47,149 bases of DNA from Elusimicrobiota bacterium (lineage in GTDB: Bacteria; Elusimicrobiota; UBA8919): assembly GCA_040757695.1 (NCBI GenBank), contig JBFLWK010000013.1, forward strand, positions 1 to 47,149, in the 5' to 3' direction. Positions 9,197 through 19,300 of this stretch are shown in pieces. The translations under genes and the position numbers were made by a program. The notes beneath the pieces were generated by a model that was given only the letters and a program-made list of their open reading frames with translations, had not been told where the DNA came from and searched no databases. Within the stretch, counting starts at the first letter, position 1, and every line of letters begins with the position of its first letter.

Positions 9197-9421
9197 AAAA
9201 AAGGCAGGTTAAAGGCAGGTAAACGACAGGTTAAAGGTTAAAGGTTAAAATTAAAAACAAAAAAGGACCTGACAGGATTTACAGGATTAAAAGACAGCCA
9301 TAGAAATACACAGAATAACACTGAAAGCACCTGTCTGCCGTCAGGCATGGAAAACCTAACAGAATATTCTGTGATTTTCTGTGAAATTCAGGCTAAAAAT
9401 AAAATTCTGTTAATCATGTCA

Positions 9422-9445
9422 AAATGTAAGCAAATGCTTACATTT
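9422..9445. repeat. 24-base CAAATG-centred palindrome
   Basis: Arms AAATGTAAGCA and TGCTTACATTT pair perfectly around a central AA. Confidence 0.85.
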
Positions 9446-9479
9446 GAATTTTGCTCGTCGGTAAATTTTGGTTTTTCAA

Positions 9480-9497
9480 TTAGGACAAATGTCCTAA
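9480..9497. repeat. 18-base CAAATG-centred palindrome
   Basis: Arms TTAGGACA and TGTCCTAA pair perfectly around a central AA. It is preceded by TTTTCAAT, as is the copy at 30161-30182. Confidence 0.85.
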
Positions 9498-9582
9498 ACC
9501 TGTTCTGAAAAGTGATTCTTTAGGATTAGTTTTTTCTTAATCTCTTACTTTTTACTTGCCGTTAACAGGGAGGCAATTAAAT

Positions 9583-9912
9583 ATGAAAAACCTCAAAAAA
9601 CTATTCACTATTCACTATTCACTATTCACTGCCTCTAACGGTTCTGCACTTGTATTCGCAATGGTAGCGATTCTGTTTTTAGCAGGTGTTGGCTTAACAT
9701 TTATTTTCTGGCTTTCGTCAGAATCACGGCAAACCGGTAAACGACAGGCGGTAACAAAAGATTATTATATTGCAGAAGCAGGCACAGAAAAAGCACTGCT
9801 TGATGTAAAAAATACAGGATATACCTGGCAAAAAGGAACTTCAACACAACAAACTTATATAATCAACGGCGAAAGCGTAACTGTTACAGTTACAAATGTA
9901 GGTGAAGAATAA
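9583..9912 (+). CDS. PilX-like minor pilin
   Basis: A 109-residue protein starting at the ATG preceded by GGGAGGCAA (about 9569-9576). It has a basic start, a hydrophobic helix (GSALVFAMVAILFLAGVGLTFIFWL, residues 20-44) and the motif DYYIAEAGTEKALLD, which matches the AEAG-x-x-x-A region of PilX/GspK-type minor pilins. It lacks the classic Glu at +5. The N-terminal LFTIHYSLFTAS is encoded by four ATTCACT heptamers (9603-9630). It is much shorter than most PilX proteins, so it may be a minimal tip or assembly factor. Confidence 0.75.
   Translation: MKNLKKLFTIHYSLFTASNGSALVFAMVAILFLAGVGLTFIFWLSSESRQTGKRQAVTKDYYIAEAGTEKALLDVKNTGYTWQKGTSTQQTYIINGESVTVTVTNVGEE
9603..9630. repeat. ATTCACT heptamer x4 at a minor-pilin N-terminus
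   Basis: Four perfect tandem copies from codon 7 onward, encoding LFTIHYSLFTA. Confidence 0.95.
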
Positions 9913-9930
9913 TAAAAGAGGCAGATTAAA

Positions 9931-9951
9931 GGTTAAAGGTTAAAGGTTAAA
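9931..9951. repeat. GGTTAAA heptamer x3 (intergenic)
   Basis: Three perfect copies just after a pilin gene. The same trimer occurs at 9229-9249, 24221-24241 and 30009-30029, in each case in spacer DNA downstream of a gene and on the same strand. Confidence 0.95.
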
Positions 9952-9964
9952 AAATAGAGCAGGG

Positions 9965-10741
9965 ATGAAAAAAATCTTAATTGCAGTTGCTGCGGTTATT
10001 ATCGTTGTGGTTGGATTTCTTATTCTTTCAAGACCTAAACTTGATGAAACTGATGCATTCAGGATTTTAGAATCTGCGAGAGCAAATTATAGTCGCGATA
10101 ATCTTGGTGGCGCATTAGAACAATTCAGATTGCTGCTCAAAAAATATCCGAAATCAAAATATGCGGAAGAATCTCAACGGTTTGTAATTTATATCTATGA
10201 AAAGAAACAGGATATTACTGGTCTGGTGGCTGAATACGAAAGATATTTAAAAAAATTCAGGAATACACCATATACTGCAGAATTCTCGTATAAAACTGGC
10301 TATATACTTTACAAATTTTTATCAAAAGAAAAGCCAGCACGGGTTGTTTTAATACGGGTAGTTAAAGAATATCCGGATAGCGAGTGGACAAAAAAATCAA
10401 AACAACTGATAACAGAGATTTACAAGGCAAAAGGAAAAAATGATGAAATCATAAAACTGGCACAGGAATATCCGGAAAAAGATACTGATAATATTCCTTT
10501 CAATATCTCACAAATGGAAGCATACTGGCGAGAAGGCAAACATGACGAAGCATACAATATAGCCAAAAAAATTCCTAAAAAAACCAGTCAAATTCAGGAA
10601 CATACAATCTACTGGCAACTTCTGGTTAAATACGAGCCAAGCCGTGAAAACTATTCAGGACTCGCAACTGCGTATCAAAAACTCGGCTTTCCTGAAAGAG
10701 CACAGGAATACAGAAAAAAAGCGGCACAAATAAAAAAGTAA
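9965..10741 (+). CDS. Membrane-anchored TPR protein
   Basis: A 258-residue protein with an N-terminal signal anchor (ILIAVAAVIIVVVGFLIL, residues 4-21) and then TPR-like helical repeats (LGGALEQFRLLLKKYPKSKYAEESQ, and a later GFPERAQEYRKKA). There is no lipobox Cys, so it is probably tethered to the inner membrane facing the periplasm. BamD-like or tol-pal-type TPR proteins are the nearest class, but neither role is shown. The ATG follows GCAGGG very closely, so initiation may be weak. Followed after 10 bp by a second anchored TPR gene. Confidence 0.75.
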   Translation: MKKILIAVAAVIIVVVGFLILSRPKLDETDAFRILESARANYSRDNLGGALEQFRLLLKKYPKSKYAEESQRFVIYIYEKKQDITGLVAEYERYLKKFRNTPYTAEFSYKTGYILYKFLSKEKPARVVLIRVVKEYPDSEWTKKSKQLITEIYKAKGKNDEIIKLAQEYPEKDTDNIPFNISQMEAYWREGKHDEAYNIAKKIPKKTSQIQEHTIYWQLLVKYEPSRENYSGLATAYQKLGFPERAQEYRKKAAQIKK

Positions 10742-10751
10742 AAAGTGAAAA

Positions 10752-11237
10752 GTGAAAAGATATATTTTTCTAATAATTTTGGTAGGGTTGATTGGCAGTT
10801 TTTTTTTATATCAGAATACAGCAGAACAAAAATCACAACGATTCTTGAACAAAGGCAACAAATTATTCAAACAAGGTAAATATATAGAAGCGATTTTATC
10901 GTATCAGAAAGTACTAGAAAAAGGGGGAGGAGGAGGCGGATTGGGGGGTACTACAACATCTAAAAAAATAGCCGCAGAAGCGCACTACCAACTTGCAACC
11001 TCTTGTTTGGCATTAGCGCAGTATTCATCTGCAATCACAGAATATAAAAAGGTAGTAAACGACTACAAGGACTCGCCGTTTGCTGAGGATGCACAGTTTA
11101 TAGTTGCAACAATTTTTGATGAACGGCTTGGTAATAGCGAAAGAGCGAAACAGGAGTTCAAATTTTATTTAGATAATTTCCCAAATGCAAAATATCGGTT
11201 TGAAGCAAAACGCAAACTTTTTAAAAAAAATACTTGA
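10752..11237 (+). CDS. Small membrane-anchored TPR protein
   Basis: A 161-residue protein starting with GTG, which lies in an AAAAGTG heptamer duplication. It has an N-terminal anchor (YIFLIILVGLIGSFFLY), and TPR helices FLNKGNKLFKQGKYIEAILSYQKVLEK and AEAHYQLATSCLALAQYSSAITEYKKVVNDY, resembling Outer_Lipo/YbgF-type TPR segments. A Gly-rich insert (GGGGGGLGG, residues 58-66) breaks the first repeat; it is encoded by a G-rich tract at 10923-10948, conspicuous in such AT-rich DNA. Probably a partner of the preceding gene. Confidence 0.75.
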   Translation: MKRYIFLIILVGLIGSFFLYQNTAEQKSQRFLNKGNKLFKQGKYIEAILSYQKVLEKGGGGGGLGGTTTSKKIAAEAHYQLATSCLALAQYSSAITEYKKVVNDYKDSPFAEDAQFIVATIFDERLGNSERAKQEFKFYLDNFPNAKYRFEAKRKLFKKNT

Positions 11238-11262
11238 CAAATTCATAAAAATTCTTTATAAT
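11234..11262 (+). promoter_or_regulatory. Strong sigma-70-type promoter
   Basis: TTGACA (11234-11239), 17-bp spacer, perfect TATAAT (11257-11262). The -35 box sits over the last codons and stop of the preceding TPR gene. The leader to the next gene is about 135 bases and contains GGAATTT-type heptamer phrases and a TCTGATA/TATCAGA hairpin. Confidence 0.85.
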
Positions 11263-11402
11263 TATAGTGCCAAGTCGATGTAATTGGCGATGCGCTTAAT
11301 TATATCGCTTCTGATATAATTCTATATTAGAGGCTGGTTGTATCAGAAATTTGGAATTTGGTGCTTGGAATTTGAAATTTGCCGTTATATCAGGGGGGAA
11401 TT

Positions 11403-11990
11403 ATGGTTAAAAAATTGATTTCAGGCTTGTGTGGGTTGGGATTGATAATGGTTTTATCAGCCAGTTTGCAATCAGCAGGGCAGCATCTCGGCGAGCAGAA
11501 TATGCTGGATGTCCAAATCATTTTTTCTAATTCTTACGGCACTACAATCACAAACGCTGCGGGAACTTATTACAATTTCTTCGGCTATACATTCTATGAG
11601 AATAAGGTCTACCCGTCTCAGTACTGGGGTAGTTTCCCGCTCTATTTTTTTGGCACACAGGTTGGAGTAACAGTAAAAGTCACCAATAAAGGTCCTCGTG
11701 CAAAATCTAAAATAAGAGTCAAGTCAGAATCGTATGCTCTATTAACAAACGGTTCTTCAGGTGTTGCATTGACTGACCCGAAAAGTATTGATGTAGCAGT
11801 AAACAAAGGCGAGACAAAAACAATAGATGCATCGTTTGTAGCAGAATACAGAGAAGGCGCTGATTCAGGATTAGACCGCTTTGTTGTTAAGGTTCTACAT
11901 ATAAATGAAGGTGGTGGACCGGGTAATTCAGAACCTGCTTTAATTATGCAAAAAGAAGGTATCTTCTGCCCACCAAAATATAAAAAGTAA
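11403..11990 (+). CDS. Secreted protein of unknown function, beta-sandwich-like
   Basis: 195 residues from the ATG preceded by AGGGGGGAA. It has a clear signal peptide (MVKKLISGLCGLGLIMVLSASLQSA, cleavage near residue 26). The mature part is rich in beta strands, with a VGVTVKVTNKGPRAKSKIRVKSES core followed by VNKGETKTIDASFVAEYREG, which looks like an immunoglobulin-like or CARDB-type fold. I do not recognise the family. It has its own strong promoter and a strong Shine-Dalgarno, so it is likely abundant. An upstream in-frame start at 11379 would add only MPLYQGGI and lacks a ribosome-binding site. Confidence 0.75.
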   Translation: MVKKLISGLCGLGLIMVLSASLQSAGQHLGEQNMLDVQIIFSNSYGTTITNAAGTYYNFFGYTFYENKVYPSQYWGSFPLYFFGTQVGVTVKVTNKGPRAKSKIRVKSESYALLTNGSSGVALTDPKSIDVAVNKGETKTIDASFVAEYREGADSGLDRFVVKVLHINEGGGPGNSEPALIMQKEGIFCPPKYKK

Positions 11991-12072
11991 ATAATATATT
12001 TTATGCAGTTATTCGGGTCAATTCGTGATGTGTACCTTTATTCGTAAATAATTCGCGATATAAAAAAAGTAC

Positions 12073-12101
12073 TTGACAAATTGTAGATTTTGTGTTATAC
12101 T
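12073..12101 (+). promoter_or_regulatory. Strong sigma-70-type promoter
   Basis: TTGACA (12073-12078), 17-bp spacer, TATACT (12096-12101), preceded by AAAAAAAGTAC. The expected start near 12108 lies about 9 bases before the ATG at 12117. Confidence 0.8.
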
Positions 12102-12116
12102 AAAAGTGTAGAGAAG

Positions 12117-12374
12117 ATGAAAAACAATGGTTTTGAGAAAAAATTTGCAGAATTAGATAAGAAATTTGAGCAATATGATAATCTTTTTAAACGCGAAGAT
12201 ATACTGAAGCGGATGGCATTACTATTGTTGAAAGAGCATGAAAAGAATTTGAAAGAACATAAGAAATTGTGGGAAGAGCATGAAAAAAATATGAAAGAAC
12301 ATGAAAAATGGTTAAGAGACCATAATGTAAGATTTGGATTGCATTGGCAAGAGATTCATCGGCAACACAAATAA
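12117..12374 (+). CDS. Small soluble coiled-coil protein
   Basis: An 85-residue, highly charged helical protein with heptad-like repeats (FEKKFAELDKKFEQYD; KEHEKNLKEHKKLWEEHEKN) and a conserved-looking end (WLRDHNVRFGLHWQEI). It resembles the protein at 31764-31988, which has EWLKNHEVRLKTIE in the same position. No signal peptide. The start is taken at the ATG just downstream of the promoter; a longer TTG start would overlap the -10 box. Confidence 0.65.
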   Translation: MKNNGFEKKFAELDKKFEQYDNLFKREDILKRMALLLLKEHEKNLKEHKKLWEEHEKNMKEHEKWLRDHNVRFGLHWQEIHRQHK

Positions 12375-12379
12375 ACAAA

Positions 12380-12775
12380 ATGTTGAGCATAGCGAAATCC
12401 CGATACATATCGGGAAAAAAAATACTGATTATTATTGCTGTTTTTGGTGTTTTGTTTTTTGTCTTAAACGACAACTGTGCGGCTTTTGTTTCGCCTGATG
12501 AACTTTTACAGATAGCACAACTCACAGAACAAAACCAACTTACTGTTTCAGATATCTTAAAAAAAGCAACTGCGGATAAAACCACGATTTCCTCGCAACC
12601 GCTAAAAATTGAAAACATTTCAACACAAAAAACATTAAATCTGAAAAATACATTTCTGGGTAGATGGCAAAGGGAACCGCTAAACTATGCACTAACAGTG
12701 CGATGCCTGAGGGCAACGGATGACCTAATTGTCTTCTGCCCGTGTCATCATTATATATTAGAGTTGCGACTATAA
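12380..12775 (+). CDS. Exported protein of unknown function
   Basis: 131 residues from the ATG 5 bp after the preceding stop. It has a basic start and a hydrophobic segment (ILIIIAVFGVLFFVLNDNCAAF, about residues 16-37), consistent with a signal peptide or anchor, then a polar region. The C-terminus contains Cys residues (VRCLRATDDLIVFCPCHHY). The first codons contain an 18-base palindrome (12398-12415) encoding SRYISGK. Family not recognised. Confidence 0.55.
   Translation: MLSIAKSRYISGKKILIIIAVFGVLFFVLNDNCAAFVSPDELLQIAQLTEQNQLTVSDILKKATADKTTISSQPLKIENISTQKTLNLKNTFLGRWQREPLNYALTVRCLRATDDLIVFCPCHHYILELRL
12398..12415. repeat. 18-base palindrome in an N-terminal coding region
   Basis: Arms TCCCGATA and TATCGGGA around CA. 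The arm resembles the TTCCCGA stem of the 36-base element. It is translated as part of SRYISGK. Confidence 0.8.
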
Positions 12776-12788
12776 TTTTTTGTATCAG

Positions 12789-12878
12789 TGCAGGTTTTGC
12801 CCCGCATCTTAAAAAATTTTGCGACTAGATCGCTTATTAAATTTGGTGCGGGGCTATACCTGCATTTTTATTTTTACG
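12789..12878 (+). terminator. Long hairpin, terminator or attenuator candidate
   Basis: TGCAGGT (12789-12795) pairs with ACCTGCA (12858-12864). After a symmetrical 3-base internal loop, GCCCCGCA (12799-12806) pairs with TGCGGGGC (12847-12854), leaving a 40-base loop. A T-rich run (TTTTTATTTTTA) follows from 12865. It lies between the exported-protein gene and the coiled-coil gene that precedes the giant ORF. It could terminate, attenuate, or be a miniature element with 18-base terminal inverted repeats. Confidence 0.5.
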
Positions 12879-12894
12879 AAAAGGAGAAATTGAT

Positions 12895-13272
12895 ATGGGG
12901 ATTGATTATGGTTTATGGAGTATAGTTTTAGCGATACTTGGTGTCTATTATGCGGTTGATTCTAACCGCAGAACAAACAAAACAATAAAAGAATTTCGGG
13001 AAAGCACACAAGCGTTAATAAAGAGTGAAGATGAACGTGCAAAACAGATTTTAGAAAAAATTGAAAAACATATTGACGAAGGAAACAAACGCACACAACA
13101 GATGATTGATGAAGGTAACAAACGACTTGAAGAAGGCAATAAACGACTTGAAGAAGGTGACAGAAGACTTGAAAAAATTTTAGCACATATTTCTGATAGT
13201 TTTGCGAAAGCAATAGAAAAATCGGAAGTAGCAGGTGCTGGCTATTTAAGAGATAAACAATCAGATAAGTAG
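12895..13272 (+). CDS. Small membrane-anchored coiled-coil protein
   Basis: 125 residues. An N-terminal hydrophobic helix (LWSIVLAILGVYYAV, residues 7-21) is followed by a long charged coiled coil containing near-identical units (DEGNKRTQQMI, DEGNKRLEEGNKRLEEGDRRLE). The same topology, membrane helix then RxxNKxIKE and a coiled coil, is seen in the genes at 26271-26567 and 34494-34814. The start is supported by AAGGAG at 12881-12886. It is followed immediately by the giant exported protein gene. Function unknown; membrane-tethered scaffold is an inference. Confidence 0.75.
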   Translation: MGIDYGLWSIVLAILGVYYAVDSNRRTNKTIKEFRESTQALIKSEDERAKQILEKIEKHIDEGNKRTQQMIDEGNKRLEEGNKRLEEGDRRLEKILAHISDSFAKAIEKSEVAGAGYLRDKQSDK

Positions 13273-13294
13273 ACGGCACTTAAATGCCGTCTAC
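13269..13294. repeat. 26-base palindrome over a stop codon (CGGCA family)
   Basis: Arms GTAGACGGCACTT and AAATGCCGTCTAC, with one mismatch next to the centre. It contains the TAG stop of the upstream gene and ends two bases before the AGGAGGAG Shine-Dalgarno of the giant gene. Related copies are at 13342-13367 and 24266-24293. Confidence 0.9.
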
Positions 13295-13307
13295 CAGGAG
13301 GAGCAAA

Positions 13308-16300
13308 ATGGCTAAATTTTACAGGTTTATTGACGAACAAGGTAAACGGCACTTAAGTGCCGTTTACAAAACGGACAAAACAGACAAAACGGGAAACAAA
13401 GTCATAAAAAAATGGTTTACTGGGCTTTTACTTTCTCACTTTCTCACTTTCTCACTTTCTCACTTTCTTTTCAGTGCACCCTGGTGGGACCTGCGTTTCA
13501 CCGATGGGAACAACGGCACATATGATACCTCAATTGAAAACATGCTGGAAAGTTACATCTTGGGCTCATCGTCAATGGTATATCTGGCAAACTATTCTAT
13601 ACCATCGGTTGATACGAAAATTACAACCTCTATGAATAACCGTGATAGTGCAGACCTTGATGTAAAATATGTTGGTGATGGTGATGAGGGAAATTATACC
13701 GGTTTACAGGCAGGTATTCCAGCTGTGCTTGAACCTGCAGGCAGTCCTATCATGCATAACAAATTCTTAATTATTGACCCGAACTCATCAACTAAAAGAA
13801 AATTAGTAACTGGAACCGGAAATTACACTTCCGGTGGATGGGGAACACAGGATAACGCATGGCTGACTATCACAGATACCAATATAATAAACAAATATGT
13901 CGCTGAATATAACGAACTATTTGGTGGAACTTTTCACGGTGGGAGTGCAACATCTAATCCGATTACCACTGCAAACGGTATTACGGTTCATACGCTTTTT
14001 TCATCTGAAGACGGTCCGTGGCTTGTTAACAATATTGTTGACACCACAATCCGTGCAGCAACCGAGAGCGTATTTTTTGAGACAACCAGTCATGATCCAA
14101 CAGATACGGGCACGCTTGATTTTGATGAAGCAATCTGGTCTGTTTTAGACGATGCTGAAAAACCAAACTTTTTCTGTGAAGGTGTTGTTAATTCTATGGG
14201 TGGCAATCAACCAACTTTCTCAGGAACCGCACTTACCAATTACAATAATAAAGGTGGTTATATCCGTCAGTCAGCAGAGACATCATATGACAAACACCAC
14301 TTAAAATATGTTGTTATTGATATGGACTGGATCGGTGTTGGCTCTATGAATGCAAACAAATCATCTTCCGAATATATCGGTGCATCAGGCAACGATGAGA
14401 ACCACATTTTTATAAACGATTTCCGTCTTGCAAGAGCGTTTATGAAAGAGTTCTCAAGACATTATAAATTAGATAATACAGTCGGTTCTGTTGACAATTC
14501 TGATGTCACCGAGCCACACGATTGGACAGCACCTGCAGATCCTACAGGGCTATCTGTTACACCTACTGCGAATTCATTTGATGTTACCTGGACAGCACCT
14601 GCAGATCCCGGCGATTTCTCAAGATACTATATTTTTATCTCAACATTAAATACAATCGCAACCGCAAAAAATGAAATTACAGAAGCAGATGGTTCCTTCC
14701 GTGCATCAGTTTTAAGACCTGAAATGCAGAAAAAAGGGCTTACTACAACCTCCGCAACACTCACAACCTATAATGAAGGCGATACACTTGTTTCCGGAAA
14801 AAACTATTATATCGGCGTTGTCTCTGTAGATAAATTCGGGAATGAATCATCAGCACTCACTGGCGGGCCTTATCAACTTGGCGGCAATCAGCCGCCAAAC
14901 AATCCGGCATCAATGGGACAGTATAAATCAGATGGTATAACAGTAATTACAGAAGGCGGGACAACTGATGAATCAACAGTAAATTTCAAAGCAACTATTT
15001 CAGACCCTGATGCCGGGAATGTAAAATTACAGGTAGAAGTGAAACCGACAGCGAGCGCATTTGATGGTACTGGTTTATTAGATTCCGGCTTTGTTGCAAG
15101 TGGCTCTGTTGTAACTTTATCAAGCACTTCTATGCCAAACGATAATTATCACTGGCGGGCAGTAGTTATTGATACCTGTTCTGCAAGTTCTTCATGGCTG
15201 GAATTCGGTACTGCAGGAAACACTGATTTTACTGTGAATGTTACAGGACCCAACAATCCACCAAATGCACCCACAGGTGGAACAACCACGCCTGATGGCT
15301 CTGTTAACTGGATAAATGATAATACTCCACAATTTTCATGGACTTTTTCAGACCCTGATACAGGCGATACACAGTCTGCATACCAACTCACAACCTCAGT
15401 TGGCTACGATACACTCAAAACAGCATCAGCAAGCTCGTCACATACGCCAGCTTCAGCACTTGCAGATGGAAATTATACCTGGAATGTAATGGTCTGGGAT
15501 AATAACGATGCAGTAAGTCCTGTAAGTTCAACTTGGACCGTAAAAATTGATGCCACATCACCTACAACTCCAGCTGGGTTTGATGCCGGATATAATGGCA
15601 CTTCTTCCACACTTACCTGGAGTGCAGCATCAGATGCAACTTCTGGTATAAAAAATTACAAAATTTACAGAGCAACTGTTACCATAACAGATGCAAACAG
15701 AGCAGGTTATTTTTTAGCAAATGATGATGCAACACCGGGCTACACTGACTCAACGGTTCAACTTGGTAAAACATATTATTATGTTGTAACAACTCTGGAT
15801 AATGCCGAAAATGAGAGTTCTGTTTCAAATAATAGACAGGTTATCTGTGGAGTAGCACCAAATCCAGATGACATTGTAATAAACGAGGTATTTCCAGACC
15901 CACCCGGTGCGGATGGTGCTGCTGAACTTGTTGAATTGTACAATAAAGGTAATACATCAGTAAATATAAACGGCTGGCTTTTTGCAGAACGCGGTGAAGC
16001 AGGTGATGGTATCTCTGATTACACCGGTGCACATGATAAAGGACAGGCAGGAACTACTCTTCAACCTGGCTGGTATGCTTTAATTGTTGATAGTGATTAT
16101 GATGGTTCTTACACAACCTGTATAAATGCGCATGCTAATACATCAAACCTGATAATGGTAACAATGTCTGGTTCTTTTGGACTTGCCAACGGTGGCGATA
16201 CTGTTTGGATTTCTACAAAAGATGCGTCAAACAATACCATCATTACCAGTTCGTTCACTTGGTTAAGTTCAACCGCTGGTAAATCCTGGGAGAAAATATA

Positions 16301-19300
16301 TTCAACAGGGACTGCAATTGACAGGTCTGATTCAGGCAACTGGGATTATTCAACACATGTCCATTTTTCAACTTATTGCACACCGGGATTTGCAAACAGT
16401 GTCTCACCGGTTCCTGATACATTTGCACCCGGGAAGGTTGGGCTTGTAACACCTGTAAATAATGCGGTAAATGTTGCAACCACAACTGCACTCACTGTAA
16501 ATGTTTCAACTGATGCAACGCCAGATATCTATTATTATATTGAATTAGCACTGGATAGTGGGTTCACAACCGGGTTACAAAACTCCGGCTGGATTACTTC
16601 AACAAGTTGGAATCCGACACTTGGATATGATACAATTTACTACTGGCGGGTTAAAGCGAAGGACTCAGCACCAACTCCAAATGAGACGACTTTTAAGGGG
16701 CATACACTTGATGCAGCCGGCTACGGAACTTTTACAACTGTTGCACCTAATAATCCACCAAATGCACCAACAGGTGGAACAACTACACCCGACGGCTCTA
16801 CAAGTTGGATAAACAATAATAAGCCAGAATTCGCATGGACTTTTTCAGACCCTGATGCAGGTAATACACAATCTGCATACCAATTAACAACTTCCGTTGG
16901 TTATGATACACTCAAAACTGCTTCTGCAACCTCTTCACATACACCTGCGTCTGCACTTCCAGATGGTGAGTATACCTGGAATGTTAAAGTCTGGGATAAT
17001 AACGATGCAGTCAGCCCAACAAGTGTTAACTGGACTGTTAAAATAGATGCGAGTATTGACAACCCAAGCGCACTGGATGTCGGCTATAATCTTACCTCTG
17101 CAACACTTACCTGGACCGCCGCAGATACAACACCGTCGGGCTTGAAAACTTACAAAATCTATCGTGCAACATATTCGTTTTCAGCAACTACAGACCCGAA
17201 TGTAACAGACCTGAATGGTGCTACTTTAGTAACTGTCTCAACTTATACTGATTCAACTGTTTCTACGAATAAAACATATTATTACGGTGTCACCGCGGTT
17301 GATAACGCTACAAACATATCTTTACTCTCAAATATAAAATCAGTCACCACTACAAATTTTGCTAAAAATCCAAAAGATGGTACTGATGCCGACTGGCTAG
17401 GTACACCACCAACACAGTACAATTCCGCTACCATCTCTAATAATGAATGGATTTGGAAAGATAGCATAAATGATAACCGTAAATATGTTATTGCGGAAGA
17501 CCCGAATTGGGATATAACAGAATTCCGTGTTACCGCAGATGCAGAAAAGATATACTTTCTTGTCCGATTGAATGATATCACAGCACTCGCTCAGCCACAT
17601 ATAAATATCGCATTAGATAATGATATTGATGGTACTGGTGTTGACTGGCTTGGTAATTTGGCAGCTACAACTTTAGGTGCTGATTACCATTTAACCGCAG
17701 CAGACCATTATGCAGAACGACAAATTTGTATCCATCAACCAACCGGTTTTCTCGGCAAAATAGAACTCTATGCAGAATCAGGAAACTGGTATGCGCCACC
17801 AACAAACTTAGATGGTGATGGTAATGGTGACGATTACAATGATGTGAATGTAACAAATAATTATATTGAGTTCGGTGTTGACCGAACTGATTTAGGTATA
17901 GATGGTGATAAGACAATCCGGCTTACAGTTGCTGCGTTTCGGAATGATGAGGCTGTAGGCTGGAATAACAATGGCGACACCACCGTTGATAATTCCGGCT
18001 CTGATGCTAATGATGTTGTCGGTATACCAAAATACGGATTGAATGACCTTAATAATGATTACGGTACATATGCAAGTGAAGTTGATGACGGTGATATAGA
18101 TTTCTGGGTCCAGTTAAAAATAGCTGCAAACGGCGCTATCACAAACACGATACCAAATACAGTTGTCAATTTGCAACCACTTGATAACGGAACAACAACC
18201 TCTACAACACCTACACTCTCCTGGAACACTTCAACCGACCCTGATACAGGTGATGCTGTCACTTCATATCTGTTAGAATTTAATAATTCAGATAGTCTTG
18301 ATGGTACCGTAATGTATCGGCTGAATATGACAAGCACATCTTATACAATCCCATCGGCATTAACTGTTGGCACAACATACTACTGGCGGGTCTCTGCAAG
18401 AGATAGCTGCGGAACACTTTCTACACAGCCAACCCAGAAGTTTCAGGTAGTAGCAGCAAATAATCCACCAAATGCACCAACAGGTGGCAAAACCACACCT
18501 GATGGTTCTACAAGCTGGATAAACAATAATAAACCAGAATTCGCATGGACTTTTTCAGACCCTGATGCAGGTGATGACCAGTCTGCATTTCAGTTAATAA
18601 CAACAGGTGGCTATGATTCCGGCAAAATTAGCTCATCTACTAAATCACATACACCTCCGTCCCCACTTTCAGATGGCGAGTATACCTGGAATGTTAAGGT
18701 CTGGGATAATAAGGATGCTGTAAGCCCTGTAAGTTCCAACTGGACCGTAAAAATTGATGTAACAGACCCGCCGGAACCAGCTTCGTTTGATGCAGGCTAC
18801 AACGGCACTTCTTCAACACTTACATGGTCTGCTTCAACAGATGCAACTTCCGGCTTGAAAAATTACCGGATTTACAGAGGACCTGTTGCAATAGATGATA
18901 CCAATAAATCCAGTTATCTTTTGGCAGATGACGATGCAACACCCGGCTATACTGATACAAGCGTCTCTGCAGGACAGACATATTATTATGCAGTAACAGC
19001 ACTGGATTATGCTGGAAACGAATCCGTCCCATCAGTCAACAAAACAGTGTCTATACCAATCGCTAATTTACTCCCATCCGCAACAGGGCAGTGGCATTTC
19101 GGGTTTGAAGCAGATGGTGCAACACTGGATTCTCCACTCTGCTGGCAGGAACCCGGAACGGGCTCGGCATCCGTTGACAATTTCGGAGCCGCATCGCCAC
19201 ATGAAGGCAGCCGCGTCTGCCGGTTTGATAACCTTACATCAGCGTACGGAGCAAGAACAATTATATCGGCAACCTGCACGGTAACTGCAGGGAACAGTTA

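Larger units (their letters stand above)
9197..9582. other. Gene-free spacer built from nested inverted repeats
   Basis: A 386-base spacer between two pilin genes. It contains GGTTAAA x3 (9229-9249), CCTGACAGGATTTACAGGAT-type phrases, CACAGAA/TTCTGTG arms (about 9310 and 9370), a TGCC/GGCA mini-hairpin near 9337-9350, and two CAAATG-centred palindromes (9422-9445, 9480-9497). No convincing ORF or promoter is seen. A GGGAGG Shine-Dalgarno for the next gene lies at its end. Confidence 0.6.

Noticed and set aside
12187-12618. Antisense ORF of 143 codons across the small coiled-coil and exported-protein genes
   Set aside because: No ribosome site or recognisable domain. The sense strand has a strong promoter, a coiled coil and a signal-like segment.
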